Source of the DNA: a virus
Length of the DNA stretch: 32,734 nucleotides
IMG/VR virus record: IMGVR_UViG_3300030388_000609
Coordinates: 1 to 32,734 of that record
Direction: 5' to 3' (one strand)
Below are positions 6,714 to 15,938 of this stretch, piece by piece; the stretch's first letter is position 1, and each line of letters starts with the position of its first letter. The translations under genes and the position numbers were made by a program. Under the pieces are notes generated by a model that worked only from the letters and a program-made list of their open reading frames with translations, had not been told where the DNA came from and made no database searches.

Positions 6714-7441
6714 GCGATAGCTTAATGAACACTGAGTCAGCGGAAGCTGCGCCTGTAGAAGAGCAGCGCGACTTCGTAGTTGCAGAAGACACACAACCAG
6801 ATCGGCCTGAGTGGCTACCTGAGAAGTACAGCAGTGGCGAAGATCTAGCCAAAGCTTACAAGGCTCTTGAGTCCAAGCTTGGTGGCAAGGAAGAAGACAT
6901 CCGTAGTAAGCTTATCGAAGAGATCCAAGCAGAAGGATTTAGTGAACGTCCCGAATCTGCTGGAGCTTACGAGCTTCCTGAGTCGGTAAACGAAGATCTT
7001 GCTGTTGATAACGATCTACTGAAGTGGTGGTCGGACCACTCGTTTGAAAATGGCTACAGCCAAGACGAGTTTAAAAAAGGCATTGAGATGTATGCCGAAG
7101 CAGTAAACGGGGCACAGCCAGACATGGACGCTGAGTCAGAGAAGCTTGGGGAGAATGCAAACGAACGCATTCAAGCTGCTTCTATGTTTGCAAATAAGTT
7201 CTTTCCGACTGATGCCATTCCCGCAATCGAACGGATGTGCGAAAGCCACGAAGGTATCATTGCTCTTGAGTCTGTGATGGAGGCAATGAAGGACGGTTCG
7301 TTTGCTGGCAACACTGAGCCAAGCGCGGGTACTTCAGAACAACAACTAAGGGAGATGATGAATGACCCAAGGTACTGGAAAGATCGCGACCCAAGCTACA
7401 TCAAGCAAGTTACCGATGGGTTCCAACAAATATATAAATGA
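6710..7441 (+). CDS. Capsid scaffolding protein
   Basis: Internal scaffold for prohead assembly, 243 residues, strongly acidic. AGGAG lies upstream of the start. Features typical of T7-type assembly proteins are the RPEWLPEKYSSGEDLAKAYKALESKLG segment (residues about 32-58, starting RPEWLPEKY), a long acidic helical middle, and the C-terminal LREMMNDPRYWKDRDPSYI, the likely capsid-binding end. Position between portal and capsid supports the call. Residue ranges are approximate. Confidence 0.9.
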   Translation: MSDSLMNTESAEAAPVEEQRDFVVAEDTQPDRPEWLPEKYSSGEDLAKAYKALESKLGGKEEDIRSKLIEEIQAEGFSERPESAGAYELPESVNEDLAVDNDLLKWWSDHSFENGYSQDEFKKGIEMYAEAVNGAQPDMDAESEKLGENANERIQAASMFANKFFPTDAIPAIERMCESHEGIIALESVMEAMKDGSFAGNTEPSAGTSEQQLREMMNDPRYWKDRDPSYIKQVTDGFQQIYK

Positions 7442-7958
7442 AGTTAAGATAATAAGACGGGGCAGGCATTACCTGACCCCGTTTACTACTGACCACATTG
7501 ATGAGGTTGTTGAGCTACTAAGCAAAGAAAGCCGTAGAGAGCTAAAGCTTCTTGGTCATGTAGACATAAGACAAGCAATCGAAGAGATGCAGAAATACTC
7601 TGAGTGTTTTATTGCTAGGAAGGAAGGCGGTTCGTTCCTAGCGGTAGGCGGTCTTTGGTATGATGCTGACCAAGACTTCCCACAGTTGTTCGCTATGTTC
7701 TCTGATGGTATCAAAGAAAACTTTAACGCAATGGCCCGTGGATCTAAGATGTTAGTCAAGTTCTTTGACACCACACAGTCACACATGAGCATGACAATCC
7801 TTGCTGATTACGAGTTTATGCTAGACTGGGCTAGCTGGTTAGGCTTTGAGGCTGTCGGTGTATCGGTCAACGGCCCCAACAAGTATGTTGATTTTGTGCG
7901 TTGCAATCCTAACAGAAATGATGTTAGTGATAAATCACTGCGGCCCGTTACGCACTGA
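7416..7958 (+). CDS. GNAT-fold/DUF2833-like phage protein
   Basis: 180 residues from the ATG at 7416 (MGSNKYINEVKIIRRGRHYL). An upstream in-frame ATG at 7362 would overlap the scaffold by 80 bases and merely re-read its conserved C-terminus, so I prefer 7416. The pattern (KIIRRGRHYLTPFTTDHIDE, FIARKEGGSFLAVGGLW, a helix, then MLDWASWLGFEAVGVSVNGP) resembles an acetyltransferase fold of the kind seen in T7 gp13-like proteins. A conserved acetyl-CoA loop is not evident, so it may be structural rather than catalytic. In T7 the comparable gene lies after the tail tubular genes; here it sits between scaffold and capsid. Confidence 0.6.
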   Translation: MGSNKYINEVKIIRRGRHYLTPFTTDHIDEVVELLSKESRRELKLLGHVDIRQAIEEMQKYSECFIARKEGGSFLAVGGLWYDADQDFPQLFAMFSDGIKENFNAMARGSKMLVKFFDTTQSHMSMTILADYEFMLDWASWLGFEAVGVSVNGPNKYVDFVRCNPNRNDVSDKSLRPVTH

Positions 7959-8036
7959 AAGGCCCGAAAGGATACCCTTGCTGAAGTGAAAGAGTGGATA
8001 CCCGTGTAATCGTAACTTCAAAACAGGACTGAAAAA
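7959..8036 (+). promoter_or_regulatory. Capsid gene leader with a direct repeat
   Basis: The 78-base gap contains GGATACCC(T/G)TG twice, at 7970-7980 and 7996-8006, starts 26 bases apart. An AGGA ribosome binding site precedes the capsid start. The repeat may bind a protein or affect capsid mRNA expression; this is inference. Confidence 0.35.
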
Positions 8037-8846
8037 ATGGCTAATACTATTGACACAGCCTTTATCAAGCAGTTTGAAACCGAAGTTCACATGGCTTATC
8101 AACGTATGGGTTCCAAATTACGGAACACTGTTCGCACAAGCAATGTGACCGGTTCAGTTGCTCGATTCCAAATCATTGGAAAAGGCGTCGCAACCACTAA
8201 ATCACGCAACGGCAATGTAACTCCTATGGAGTTGGCGCACACAACAGTCGAAGTAACTATGGCTGACTTCTATGCACCAGAGTACATCGACAAGTTAGAC
8301 GAGTTGAAGATCAACATCAACGAACGTCAAGCTGTTGCTCAATCTGCTGCTGCTGCTCTTGGTCGTAAGACTGACGAGCTTATCTATGCAGCTATGGATG
8401 CTGCTGGTGGTACATCAATTCACGATACTAGCTCGGCTCTTGAGATCGCTGACTTGTTATCACTGTTCGAGACTATGGGCGTTAATGACGTTCCAGAAGA
8501 CGGACAGCGTTACTTGGCAATGAACCCAAAAGGTTATGCTGACTTGTTCGGCATAAGCCAGTTTGCTTCTTCCGACTTTGTTGGTGAGCAGAACCTACCG
8601 TTCGCTGGTGGCATGACCATGAAGGAATTCTTGGGATTCAAAGTGTTCTCTACTTCTGCTGTAACGGCTGGTAAGAACATTGCGTATCACACATCATCTG
8701 TTGGCCTTGGCATTAATGCTGACGTACAGACTGAAGTGAACTATGTCGCTGAGAAAGCTTCACACCTAGCAACATCAATGATGTCAATGGGCGCTGTCGG
8801 CATAGATGCTGATGGTATCTGTGAAGTCCTTGACAACAACTCCTAA
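8037..8846 (+). CDS. Major capsid protein
   Basis: Main head shell subunit, presumably HK97-fold, 269 residues, which is short compared with T7-type capsids of about 340. The N-terminus (MANTIDTAFIKQFETEVHMA, then QRMGSKLRNTVRTSNVTGS) and the VEVTMADFYAPEYIDKLDEL stretch near residues 76-95 are typical of marine podovirus capsids. The helical ERQAVAQSAAAALGRKTDEL (about 99-118) fits the spine helix. It lies after the scaffold, has its own leader, and is followed by a small putative decoration gene. Confidence 0.9.
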   Translation: MANTIDTAFIKQFETEVHMAYQRMGSKLRNTVRTSNVTGSVARFQIIGKGVATTKSRNGNVTPMELAHTTVEVTMADFYAPEYIDKLDELKININERQAVAQSAAAALGRKTDELIYAAMDAAGGTSIHDTSSALEIADLLSLFETMGVNDVPEDGQRYLAMNPKGYADLFGISQFASSDFVGEQNLPFAGGMTMKEFLGFKVFSTSAVTAGKNIAYHTSSVGLGINADVQTEVNYVAEKASHLATSMMSMGAVGIDADGICEVLDNNS

Positions 8847-8860
8847 GAAAGGGACTTAAT

Positions 8861-9130
8861 ATGGCTTATACTGCATCTAGTCTTGTTCGTGTTGGTGGAG
8901 GTTCTGGTAGGGCGCTTTGGTATTACACCAGTGCTGACACCATTGCTGACGCAAATACAGCGGGATACTTCAATGCCGCTGCTCCGATGTTGAACTTGAA
9001 CGACTTAATCATGACAGTGACATCTACAGGTGGAACGCCTGTTATCACTCATGCTTATGTTAATGCAAACAATGGTTCTGTTGTCGATATTACTAACGGC
9101 GTTGTCGTTACTAATACTGATGGCGACTAA
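8861..9130 (+). CDS. Putative head decoration/structural protein
   Basis: 89 residues, AAAGGGA ahead of the start. The protein is Gly/Thr/Asn-rich and strand-forming: MAYTASSLVRVGGGSGRALW, YYTSADTIADANTAGYFNAA, and a C-terminal half rich in VTSTGGTPVITHAYV. Similar small proteins commonly follow the capsid gene in podoviruses and are thought to be virion components. It may be a capsid decoration or fiber-anchoring protein; I cannot tell which. Confidence 0.7.
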   Translation: MAYTASSLVRVGGGSGRALWYYTSADTIADANTAGYFNAAAPMLNLNDLIMTVTSTGGTPVITHAYVNANNGSVVDITNGVVVTNTDGD

Positions 9131-9136
9131 ATAGGG

Positions 9137-9156
9137 TGGGGGGTTTCGGCCCCCCA
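9137..9156 (+). terminator. Strong GC hairpin after the capsid genes
   Basis: TGGGGGG pairs with CCCCCCA around a six-base loop (TTTCGG). It follows the decoration gene, where T7-like phages often place a transcription terminator to boost capsid mRNA. The T-run expected of an intrinsic terminator is absent, so it may instead attenuate transcription or stabilise mRNA ends. Confidence 0.5.
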
Positions 9157-9164
9157 ACTTACTC

Positions 9165-9749
9165 ATGCCAGACGTAGCTGACACAGCGATAAAAATATGT
9201 TCCCGTTCGTCGATCTTGATCGGCGGCGAGGCTATACAGTCCTTCGAAGATGGGACGACTGAATCTGATGTTGCAAATTCCATCTATGAAGACATTGCAA
9301 GATCTTGCTTAACCAACACGCGATGGCGGTTTGCAACCAACCAAGTACAATTAAGCAGGCTAACTGACGTGCCTGCATCTAGGTACTCTGCTTCTTACCA
9401 ATTACCACACGACATGCTTATGCTTAATGCCCTTACGGTAAGTGATGACGTTATTAAGTATGACACATACAAAGACAAAGCATTCACTGATGCTGATGTA
9501 TCTGATGTTGTGATGGCTGATTATATATTTAGAGTTGGCGAAAACTATTGGCCACCTTACTTTACTCTCGCTGTAGAGCTTTCTTTATCCAGTATCTTTG
9601 CTGTGTCTGTAGCTAGGGACGCACAGCTTGCGGCCGCTATGGAGCAAAGAGCAGAGTTCCAAATGAGGAAAGCTAGGACGCTAGACTCTCAGCAGCAGAC
9701 TACTCGCAAGCTGAATACATCAAGGTTTATTGCTCAAAGGCGAAGCTAA
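9165..9749 (+). CDS. Tail tubular protein A (T7 gp11-like)
   Basis: Adaptor ring joining the portal to the tail nozzle, 194 residues, normal for the family. The N-terminus (MPDVADTAIKICSRSSILIG, GEAIQSFEDGTTESDVANSI) and the cluster ARSCLTNTRWRFATNQVQLSR near residues 44-64 (LTNTRWRFA being the recognisable core), then SYQLPHDMLMLNAL and ALAVELSLS-type C-terminal helix (TLAVELSLSSIFAVSVARD), match the gp11 family. The start follows a stable hairpin and has no clear Shine-Dalgarno sequence, so translation may be low or coupled. The stop overlaps the next gene by one base. Confidence 0.9.
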   Translation: MPDVADTAIKICSRSSILIGGEAIQSFEDGTTESDVANSIYEDIARSCLTNTRWRFATNQVQLSRLTDVPASRYSASYQLPHDMLMLNALTVSDDVIKYDTYKDKAFTDADVSDVVMADYIFRVGENYWPPYFTLAVELSLSSIFAVSVARDAQLAAAMEQRAEFQMRKARTLDSQQQTTRKLNTSRFIAQRRS

Positions 9750-12376
9750 TGCAGAAAGTTAGAGTACCAATTAACAGCTTTCAGTATGGCGAAGTTAGTG
9801 ATTCTCTCTCAATGAGAGTTGATACTCCTATCTATGCCTCTTCTGCGTCTACAATACAGAACATGGTTGTTATGGCGGAAGGTTCCTTGATTAAACGCAA
9901 GGGTCTAAAGTTCCACGTCAACCACGGTATAACCTATAGCTCCACCTATGAGGAGCAGTCTAGACTAATACCGTTTCTGTTTGATGAGAACGAGCAGTAC
10001 CTTGTTTCTATCCAGCACCAAGCAGTCAAGGTCTACAGGGTTAATGCAAACGGCACTGTTGTAAACACTAACTTAAATATTACTGCTGGAATTGATGGAG
10101 TAAATGTTCCTTTCGATAGAGAGTATCTTCAAGAATACACAACAGCGCAGATTGGGAATGTGTTATATATATCTCACCCCCTCTTTGCTCCAAGGATACT
10201 TACAAGAACTGGCTTAACAGCCTTTGAGATCAGTACGTTTATCTTTGACCAACGCGCTGACAATAAGAAAACCTACCAACCATACGCTAGGTTCCAGCCG
10301 CAACACACTAAGCTTGACCCTGACGATGTAAGCGGAAGCTCAGTAGTTCTTATTACGCACAACAATACTGAGGTTGCTGATATAAACGGGATCAGGACTT
10401 CATCTACTTTTACTACAGGTAACATGACATTAAACGGTGCGCTAATATCTAGCGGTACAGCTACGTTTAGTGACGCTAGGCAAATAACGCTGAAGTCAAC
10501 GGGAAACCTTTCTGGCATGGTTGTTACAGTTACGGGGACCGACCAAGATGGAACTTCTATAAACGAAGACTTAACAGGACCTAATAATTCAACTGTTACT
10601 TATACTAAGTTCTTTAAGACTATCGCTACCATCGTGCCTCAGACATCATCTGGCTCTGTTGCAATTGAGATAGGTGTTACAGACCGTCAGTGTGTATCTT
10701 ACTTTGACATAACAGGTTCTATAAACGCAGGATACTATGGTAGCTCTACGCATGTCGGAACAACCATTCGCTATGCTGGAAATGAAATATTAATAACTAA
10801 CGTAGCAAGGTCAGATAGCGCTTTAGGCACAATACTTGATAGCCTCCAGACAAGACTAGACATACTTAATCCATTCCGAACAAACAATGGCAGTGCAATA
10901 GTTGAAGTCAGTCAACCCGTCCACGGGTTTGCAGGCGGCGAATCGCTAACTGTAGCTGACGCAACCGCTGTTGGTGGAATCGCTGCTAGTAATTTAAACG
11001 GAGCAAGGACTGTTACCTCTGTTATTGATGAGAACACGTTTACCTTTACGGCTGCTGCTAATTCTAACTCTTCGGCTGACGGCGGTGGATTTGTAAAGAT
11101 AACAAGTCATGCTCCTACTTTAAACTTTGATGAGCAATCCTTCTCTGCAAAGCGTGGATACCCTGCGGCTGTAGCTATACACCAGAATCGCTTGGTCTTT
11201 GGTGGGACTTTATCAGAGCCAGACGCATTGTGGTTTAGCCAGATTGGTAGGTTTTATAACTACGATGTTGGTGAGGCTTTAGACAATGAAGCAATCAGTG
11301 TTACTGCTGCAACGGGATCAGTAAACAATATACGTTACCTAGTTTCCAATCGTGACCTACAGATCTTTACCAGCGGTAGTGAGTTCTATGTCCCTACATT
11401 TGAGAATAAAGCCATAACCCCAACCAACTTGCAGATTAAAAAACAGACACCCTTTGGGACTTCGTTTGTTACGCCTGTTGAGATAGACGGTGCTACGCTC
11501 TTTGTGCAAGCAAACGGCAAGGCAGTTAGGGAATACATCTACACGGACTCTGAGCAGGCTTACAGCGCCTCTCCGGTGTCTTCCATTGCATCACACATGA
11601 TAAGCTCTCCCAAGTACATGGCAGTTGCACACAGTGGGTTTGGACAGCCAGACTCCTACGCTGCTATGACAAACTCAGATGGCACTATGGCTTTGTTTTC
11701 ATCGAACAGGACTGAGCGAAGAGCTTCGTGGACAAAGATAACGATAGAAGGCGGTAAGTTTAATTCGCTTGCTGCTATTGGTGACAGGTTATTTGCTAAC
11801 GTATATGATAAATTTAATTCATTAATGCTATGCGAGTTTACTGGTGACGTTGGATTAGACGTTTATCAGTACACTACTATCTCTCAAAACAAGGCAAATG
11901 TTGGAACCCCATACGATGCTGGGGATGTTGTAGACGTTATAATGACTGATGTTCTTGGTAGCTTCCAAGACTACATGGGCGAATTTACAGTCAACTCTGA
12001 TCAAGAAGTAGACCTTACTGGCCTTGTAGAAAATCAACGAACCCACGCTTACGTTGGGAAGAGGTTTAACGCTAAGATAGTTACCAACGAGATTGATGCC
12101 TCTATGGGTAACGGTCCTGTTACTGGTGACGTAAGGGGAATTGGTAGAATAATTCTAGACCTAAAAAACACTCAGTCGATAAAGGTTAACTCAAAGAATG
12201 TTTCTATTGGCAGTAAGTTAAATCCTAATAATTCAAACTTTACTGTACTAAATCCAATAACAAATAAAATAGAAGTGAAGACCACAGGTTTCTCACGAAG
12301 CCCAAGAGTTACAATAGAACAAAATGAACCATTACCGCTACAGGTAAACGGTCTAGTAGTGGAGTTAATAGTCTAA
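9749..12376 (+). CDS. Tail tubular protein B (T7 gp12-like nozzle)
   Basis: Forms the tail nozzle, 875 residues. The N-terminal part (VPINSFQYGEVSDSLSMRVD, YASSASTIQNMVVMAEGSLIKRKGLKF, recognisable core NMVVMAEGSLIKRKG) is characteristic of the family. Further family features are RGYPAAVAIHQNRLVFGGT and PDALWFSQIG near residues 468-500, DLQIFTSGSEFYV, and the Ile/Gly-rich strands to the end. The middle contains a strand-rich insertion (about residues 210-330). It overlaps both neighbours by one base in TAATG junctions. Confidence 0.92.
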   Translation: MQKVRVPINSFQYGEVSDSLSMRVDTPIYASSASTIQNMVVMAEGSLIKRKGLKFHVNHGITYSSTYEEQSRLIPFLFDENEQYLVSIQHQAVKVYRVNANGTVVNTNLNITAGIDGVNVPFDREYLQEYTTAQIGNVLYISHPLFAPRILTRTGLTAFEISTFIFDQRADNKKTYQPYARFQPQHTKLDPDDVSGSSVVLITHNNTEVADINGIRTSSTFTTGNMTLNGALISSGTATFSDARQITLKSTGNLSGMVVTVTGTDQDGTSINEDLTGPNNSTVTYTKFFKTIATIVPQTSSGSVAIEIGVTDRQCVSYFDITGSINAGYYGSSTHVGTTIRYAGNEILITNVARSDSALGTILDSLQTRLDILNPFRTNNGSAIVEVSQPVHGFAGGESLTVADATAVGGIAASNLNGARTVTSVIDENTFTFTAAANSNSSADGGGFVKITSHAPTLNFDEQSFSAKRGYPAAVAIHQNRLVFGGTLSEPDALWFSQIGRFYNYDVGEALDNEAISVTAATGSVNNIRYLVSNRDLQIFTSGSEFYVPTFENKAITPTNLQIKKQTPFGTSFVTPVEIDGATLFVQANGKAVREYIYTDSEQAYSASPVSSIASHMISSPKYMAVAHSGFGQPDSYAAMTNSDGTMALFSSNRTERRASWTKITIEGGKFNSLAAIGDRLFANVYDKFNSLMLCEFTGDVGLDVYQYTTISQNKANVGTPYDAGDVVDVIMTDVLGSFQDYMGEFTVNSDQEVDLTGLVENQRTHAYVGKRFNAKIVTNEIDASMGNGPVTGDVRGIGRIILDLKNTQSIKVNSKNVSIGSKLNPNNSNFTVLNPITNKIEVKTTGFSRSPRVTIEQNEPLPLQVNGLVVELIV

Positions 12377-12873
12377 TGGACCCAGCAACAATGATGCTAC
12401 TTGCTGCTGCCGCAAGCGCAACGAGCAAAATATTAGGCGGAATAGGCGCTAACGAAGACGCAAGGCTTAATGCTTTTAATACGCTTACAGATAAAAAACT
12501 TAGTAAAGTGCAGGCTATGCAGCAGGCACAAGCAAGAAGACAAGAATATGATTTTGCTACAAGCACCAATATAGCAGCGCTTGCTGCTCTATCTGGTAGG
12601 AGCCTTGATGATAAAAGTGTACAAGCCTTTCTGAAAAGAAGTGAAGATCAATTTGGTAAAAGTGTTAAGCGCGCGCAAAGACAGATAACATTTTCTGGCA
12701 GGCAGTCTGACATATCTGCTGCCAATATAAGACGCCAAGGAAGGAACACTATGCTTTCCTCAACTGTTAGTGCCGCTACGGACGTAGCTAAGGCATACGC
12801 TTCAAGCGAAACCATACGACAATCTCAAATTAAACCCATACAACAACCTCGAGTCAAGAAGGTAAGAAATTAA
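12376..12873 (+). CDS. Internal virion protein, T7 gp14-like
   Basis: 165 residues. The N-terminus MDPATMMLLAAAASATSKIL is a small hydrophobic, Ala-rich segment that could enter a membrane. A long Gln/Arg/Ala-rich helical body follows (KVQAMQQAQARRQEYDFATS). Size, Ala/Gln-rich helices and the place directly after the nozzle gene match the T7 gp14 role: ejected protein forming part of the channel in the host envelope. Sequence similarity itself is weak, so position is the main evidence. Confidence 0.75.
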   Translation: MDPATMMLLAAAASATSKILGGIGANEDARLNAFNTLTDKKLSKVQAMQQAQARRQEYDFATSTNIAALAALSGRSLDDKSVQAFLKRSEDQFGKSVKRAQRQITFSGRQSDISAANIRRQGRNTMLSSTVSAATDVAKAYASSETIRQSQIKPIQQPRVKKVRN

Positions 12874-15800
12874 TGGCTGTAATTAGACAGAAAACTACAG
12901 TCTTTAATCAACCCGTTGGCGTTGTTAGAGTAGACTCTGGAGGCCAACAGCTTGGTAATGCTATAAGCATAGCAGCTTCTGAAGCTGCTTCCTTTATTTA
13001 CAACAAGGCGGTTGTAGATCAAACAGAGTCAGGCGCAAAAGCTGGCTTAACCGTAGCTTCATCAAAGATTTCTGCTATTGATCCTGTTACCAATACGCCT
13101 GTAGCCTACATACCTCCACAAGGCTTCAGTGAAGTCCAAACAAAAGCTTATCAAGATATAATTGATCGTAGGTTTGAGGAATCAATAACAAACGAGATTA
13201 AAGCTAAAGGTGCAGAGCTTGCACAAACATCTCCCACCTCAGAACAATACAAAGAACGTATGTCTAATCACGTTGCAGAAATGTTTAACGCTGAAGGCGA
13301 AGGAACCTTATACAGTCGATACATACAAGAAAGCGGTGAGAGCTATATAGCAAGTACATACTCAGTCTTGGCTACAAAAGAAAGGGAGGCGGCAAAAGCT
13401 GCCCTTATTCTAGATAGCAATATAGAAGCATCTATGGGTCTAGAGTTTATTACTAGGTCTATTGCTGCTGGGACGGACTCTAGTAAAATAGAACTAGATA
13501 TAACAAATGAGTTTAATAGGAATAATGATTTATTAAAAATTAAAGGTATATCTTTTAGTGTGTGGGAAAGCCGGAGAAAAGAATTATCTGGTTATAGATC
13601 TATTTTAGCTAACAATAATCTAACAACAATATACGCAGGGCTTAATGACGCAGATAAGTCCATGTTTCAATTAGGCTTAACCAACCCTGTTATTATGCAA
13701 CAGTTAGGCTCTAACCTAGGAAATGGATCGTTAGCAAGTCTTGCCGCTATAGCAAAAGTAAACAATGATGTTTCTAGTTTAATAGCTGGCTATAAATCAT
13801 TTGCTAAAGCAAAAGACGATCAAGTTGTTTCTGAGTCCGAATCTATTTATTCTATTTTATCTACCGTAGGTCAAGGTATAGGATATAACGATTCAGTCCA
13901 CGATATAAAACAACTTGTTAATGGTCAGGAAGGTAGTGCTGCTGCAAAACAAGAAGTTACTTCCTTGCTTATTTCTGATTGGATAATTGCTAATTTAGAT
14001 GCTGTTGGAAAAACTGCTTTAGATATAGCGGGTATTTCTGAAGCTCTTCTTGGCACAAGAACGACAACAAGGGCAAGTACTCTATACAAACTCCTTGGCA
14101 ATACCGCACATGCAGACTCGGTTGTAAAACAAATATTTGATCTATCAGATAAAGAGAGATCTGAGCTTTCAGTAAAACTGACAGATAGGCTATCTTCTGT
14201 TAAGCTCATAGAGGCAGGAACCTCTAACAAGATAGAAGACGGTTTTAGGAAAACGGCAGCATCTTTTGAGACTATGACTGACCTTGACTTTAGTAAGACC
14301 ATTAAAGACTTCTCTGTCTTCAAAAGAAAAGTAAATGGCTCAAAGCTTAGTGGAACTAAAAAGCGAACAATCATTACGGCCGCAGAGCAAATGGTTGTAG
14401 AACAGGCATTATTAAGGTCTGACTCTATAGATCTACCTCTTGATCTATTAAGGGGGGTTCAGCAAAGTCTCTCTCAAGAGGGGGTTTCCTTTGAAGACCC
14501 AGAGATGCAGAAAGCTTACGATCTATTAAGACCAGCATATGAGATAGAAAGATCTATGGTTAATTCCCATATTGAATTAAGATCTAGTAATTTAGAAAAA
14601 CAAATTAAAGCTGAAGCAAATAACAAATTCTTTAGTGATATTATGAGTAACATTGGCGGCTCGAGCCGACAGGATATAGAAGCGTTTGATAGTATTTTAT
14701 TTGAAGGCGTTTCGATTACAGCATCAGAGATTAGAGGTAACACTGTAGCAATGCAGGCTTTAAACGATGGCGTTGTTTTGCCTACTGTAGCAAGAGCAAT
14801 AGAGGCTTCTTTATTTTCTAGTGAAGGAAACCTACAAGAAGCTTTGACGTTGTTTGGTCAATACTCATCGCTTGAAGTTACGGCAAGCGATGGGACTGTT
14901 GGCACTAGAGACGCAATGAGAGCAGCCATTAGCGAAAAAGCATACAATCGTTTATCTACCATAATGTTTGCAGCAAAAAAATATGGGCAAACCCCTATTT
15001 CAACATCTCTTCAGCTTACTGCTTACGATGGTGACATTGATAACGATATTAAAACAGACTTAGGAATTTCTCAAAGCAAGGCAATTACAGAAATACTAAA
15101 TAATTACACTATGTCATCAGGCTACAGGCGAGAAATACTTTCAGTAATTAGATTACAAAAAGCTTATGGGGAAAAAATAACAGAGTCTGGTATTGAGGAT
15201 ATTATAAACGAATACACATCATCAATGTACTCTGATGAAGATGTTGTTGGACAAAACATTGAAGGCAAAACAATGTTTGCTAGAAATATCTACTTCTCAG
15301 ATACAGAGATAATTAAGAATAGAAACAAGCTTGTAGATGCTATGGTAGCCGCTGGAACCTTTAGTGACATCCTTAAAGGTGGGAATCTTATAGATGCCAC
15401 TGGTGCGGGATTAAGAGAGATGTTTTTGTTGGGGGGGTTCCCAACAATAATGTCTTTTGTAGAAGGGTTTAATACAGGAGTTTCCTCTAGTGAAGAAATT
15501 AGTGACAATGCTAGAAGAAGGATTGGCGAAACAGTCCTTAATATAGGTTTAAAATATAGACCAATACAAAATACATTTAGTACAACGCCCACGTATGAGG
15601 TCGGATACTTAGTACCGGAAACTAAACAATTCGAGCCTATTATAATTAACGGTCAAACATGGAAGCTTATGGGAGACGCAGATGACAATACTGCAATCCT
15701 TAGATTTCAAGCAAAAAACAATGCTTTTACCGCTAATACAAGTAGGACTACAGAAGAAGAAAAAAGAATTGCTGATATAGGATACCTTGCGACTCTTAGC

Positions 15801-15938
15801 CATATGACTGAGGCAAAGTTTTTTGAATCAAAGTATTTAGACGAGACCATTATCATTTCTAGAGGTGATAGGGACAGGTACTTAGAGGAGTTCCGAGATA
15901 AACGAGCCCTTTATGAGACTGCTGGGGGCTCAAACTAA
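12873..15938 (+). CDS. Internal virion protein, T7 gp15-like
   Basis: 1021 residues, mostly helical and soluble. It occupies the gp15 slot between the gp14-like and gp16-like genes, with one-base overlaps on both sides. The N-terminus (MAVIRQKTTVFNQPVGVVRV) carries a strand and loop; long amphipathic helices follow. No lysozyme, transglycosylase or peptidase motif is visible to me. In T7 the protein is ejected and forms the periplasmic tube; the same role is inferred here from order and size (T7 gp15 is about 750 residues, so this is larger). Confidence 0.75.
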   Translation: MAVIRQKTTVFNQPVGVVRVDSGGQQLGNAISIAASEAASFIYNKAVVDQTESGAKAGLTVASSKISAIDPVTNTPVAYIPPQGFSEVQTKAYQDIIDRRFEESITNEIKAKGAELAQTSPTSEQYKERMSNHVAEMFNAEGEGTLYSRYIQESGESYIASTYSVLATKEREAAKAALILDSNIEASMGLEFITRSIAAGTDSSKIELDITNEFNRNNDLLKIKGISFSVWESRRKELSGYRSILANNNLTTIYAGLNDADKSMFQLGLTNPVIMQQLGSNLGNGSLASLAAIAKVNNDVSSLIAGYKSFAKAKDDQVVSESESIYSILSTVGQGIGYNDSVHDIKQLVNGQEGSAAAKQEVTSLLISDWIIANLDAVGKTALDIAGISEALLGTRTTTRASTLYKLLGNTAHADSVVKQIFDLSDKERSELSVKLTDRLSSVKLIEAGTSNKIEDGFRKTAASFETMTDLDFSKTIKDFSVFKRKVNGSKLSGTKKRTIITAAEQMVVEQALLRSDSIDLPLDLLRGVQQSLSQEGVSFEDPEMQKAYDLLRPAYEIERSMVNSHIELRSSNLEKQIKAEANNKFFSDIMSNIGGSSRQDIEAFDSILFEGVSITASEIRGNTVAMQALNDGVVLPTVARAIEASLFSSEGNLQEALTLFGQYSSLEVTASDGTVGTRDAMRAAISEKAYNRLSTIMFAAKKYGQTPISTSLQLTAYDGDIDNDIKTDLGISQSKAITEILNNYTMSSGYRREILSVIRLQKAYGEKITESGIEDIINEYTSSMYSDEDVVGQNIEGKTMFARNIYFSDTEIIKNRNKLVDAMVAAGTFSDILKGGNLIDATGAGLREMFLLGGFPTIMSFVEGFNTGVSSSEEISDNARRRIGETVLNIGLKYRPIQNTFSTTPTYEVGYLVPETKQFEPIIINGQTWKLMGDADDNTAILRFQAKNNAFTANTSRTTEEEKRIADIGYLATLSHMTEAKFFESKYLDETIIISRGDRDRYLEEFRDKRALYETAGGSN

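Noticed and set aside
13925-14374. 149-residue minus-strand ORF within the gp15-like gene
   Set aside because: Antisense shadow of a long, well-supported coding frame.
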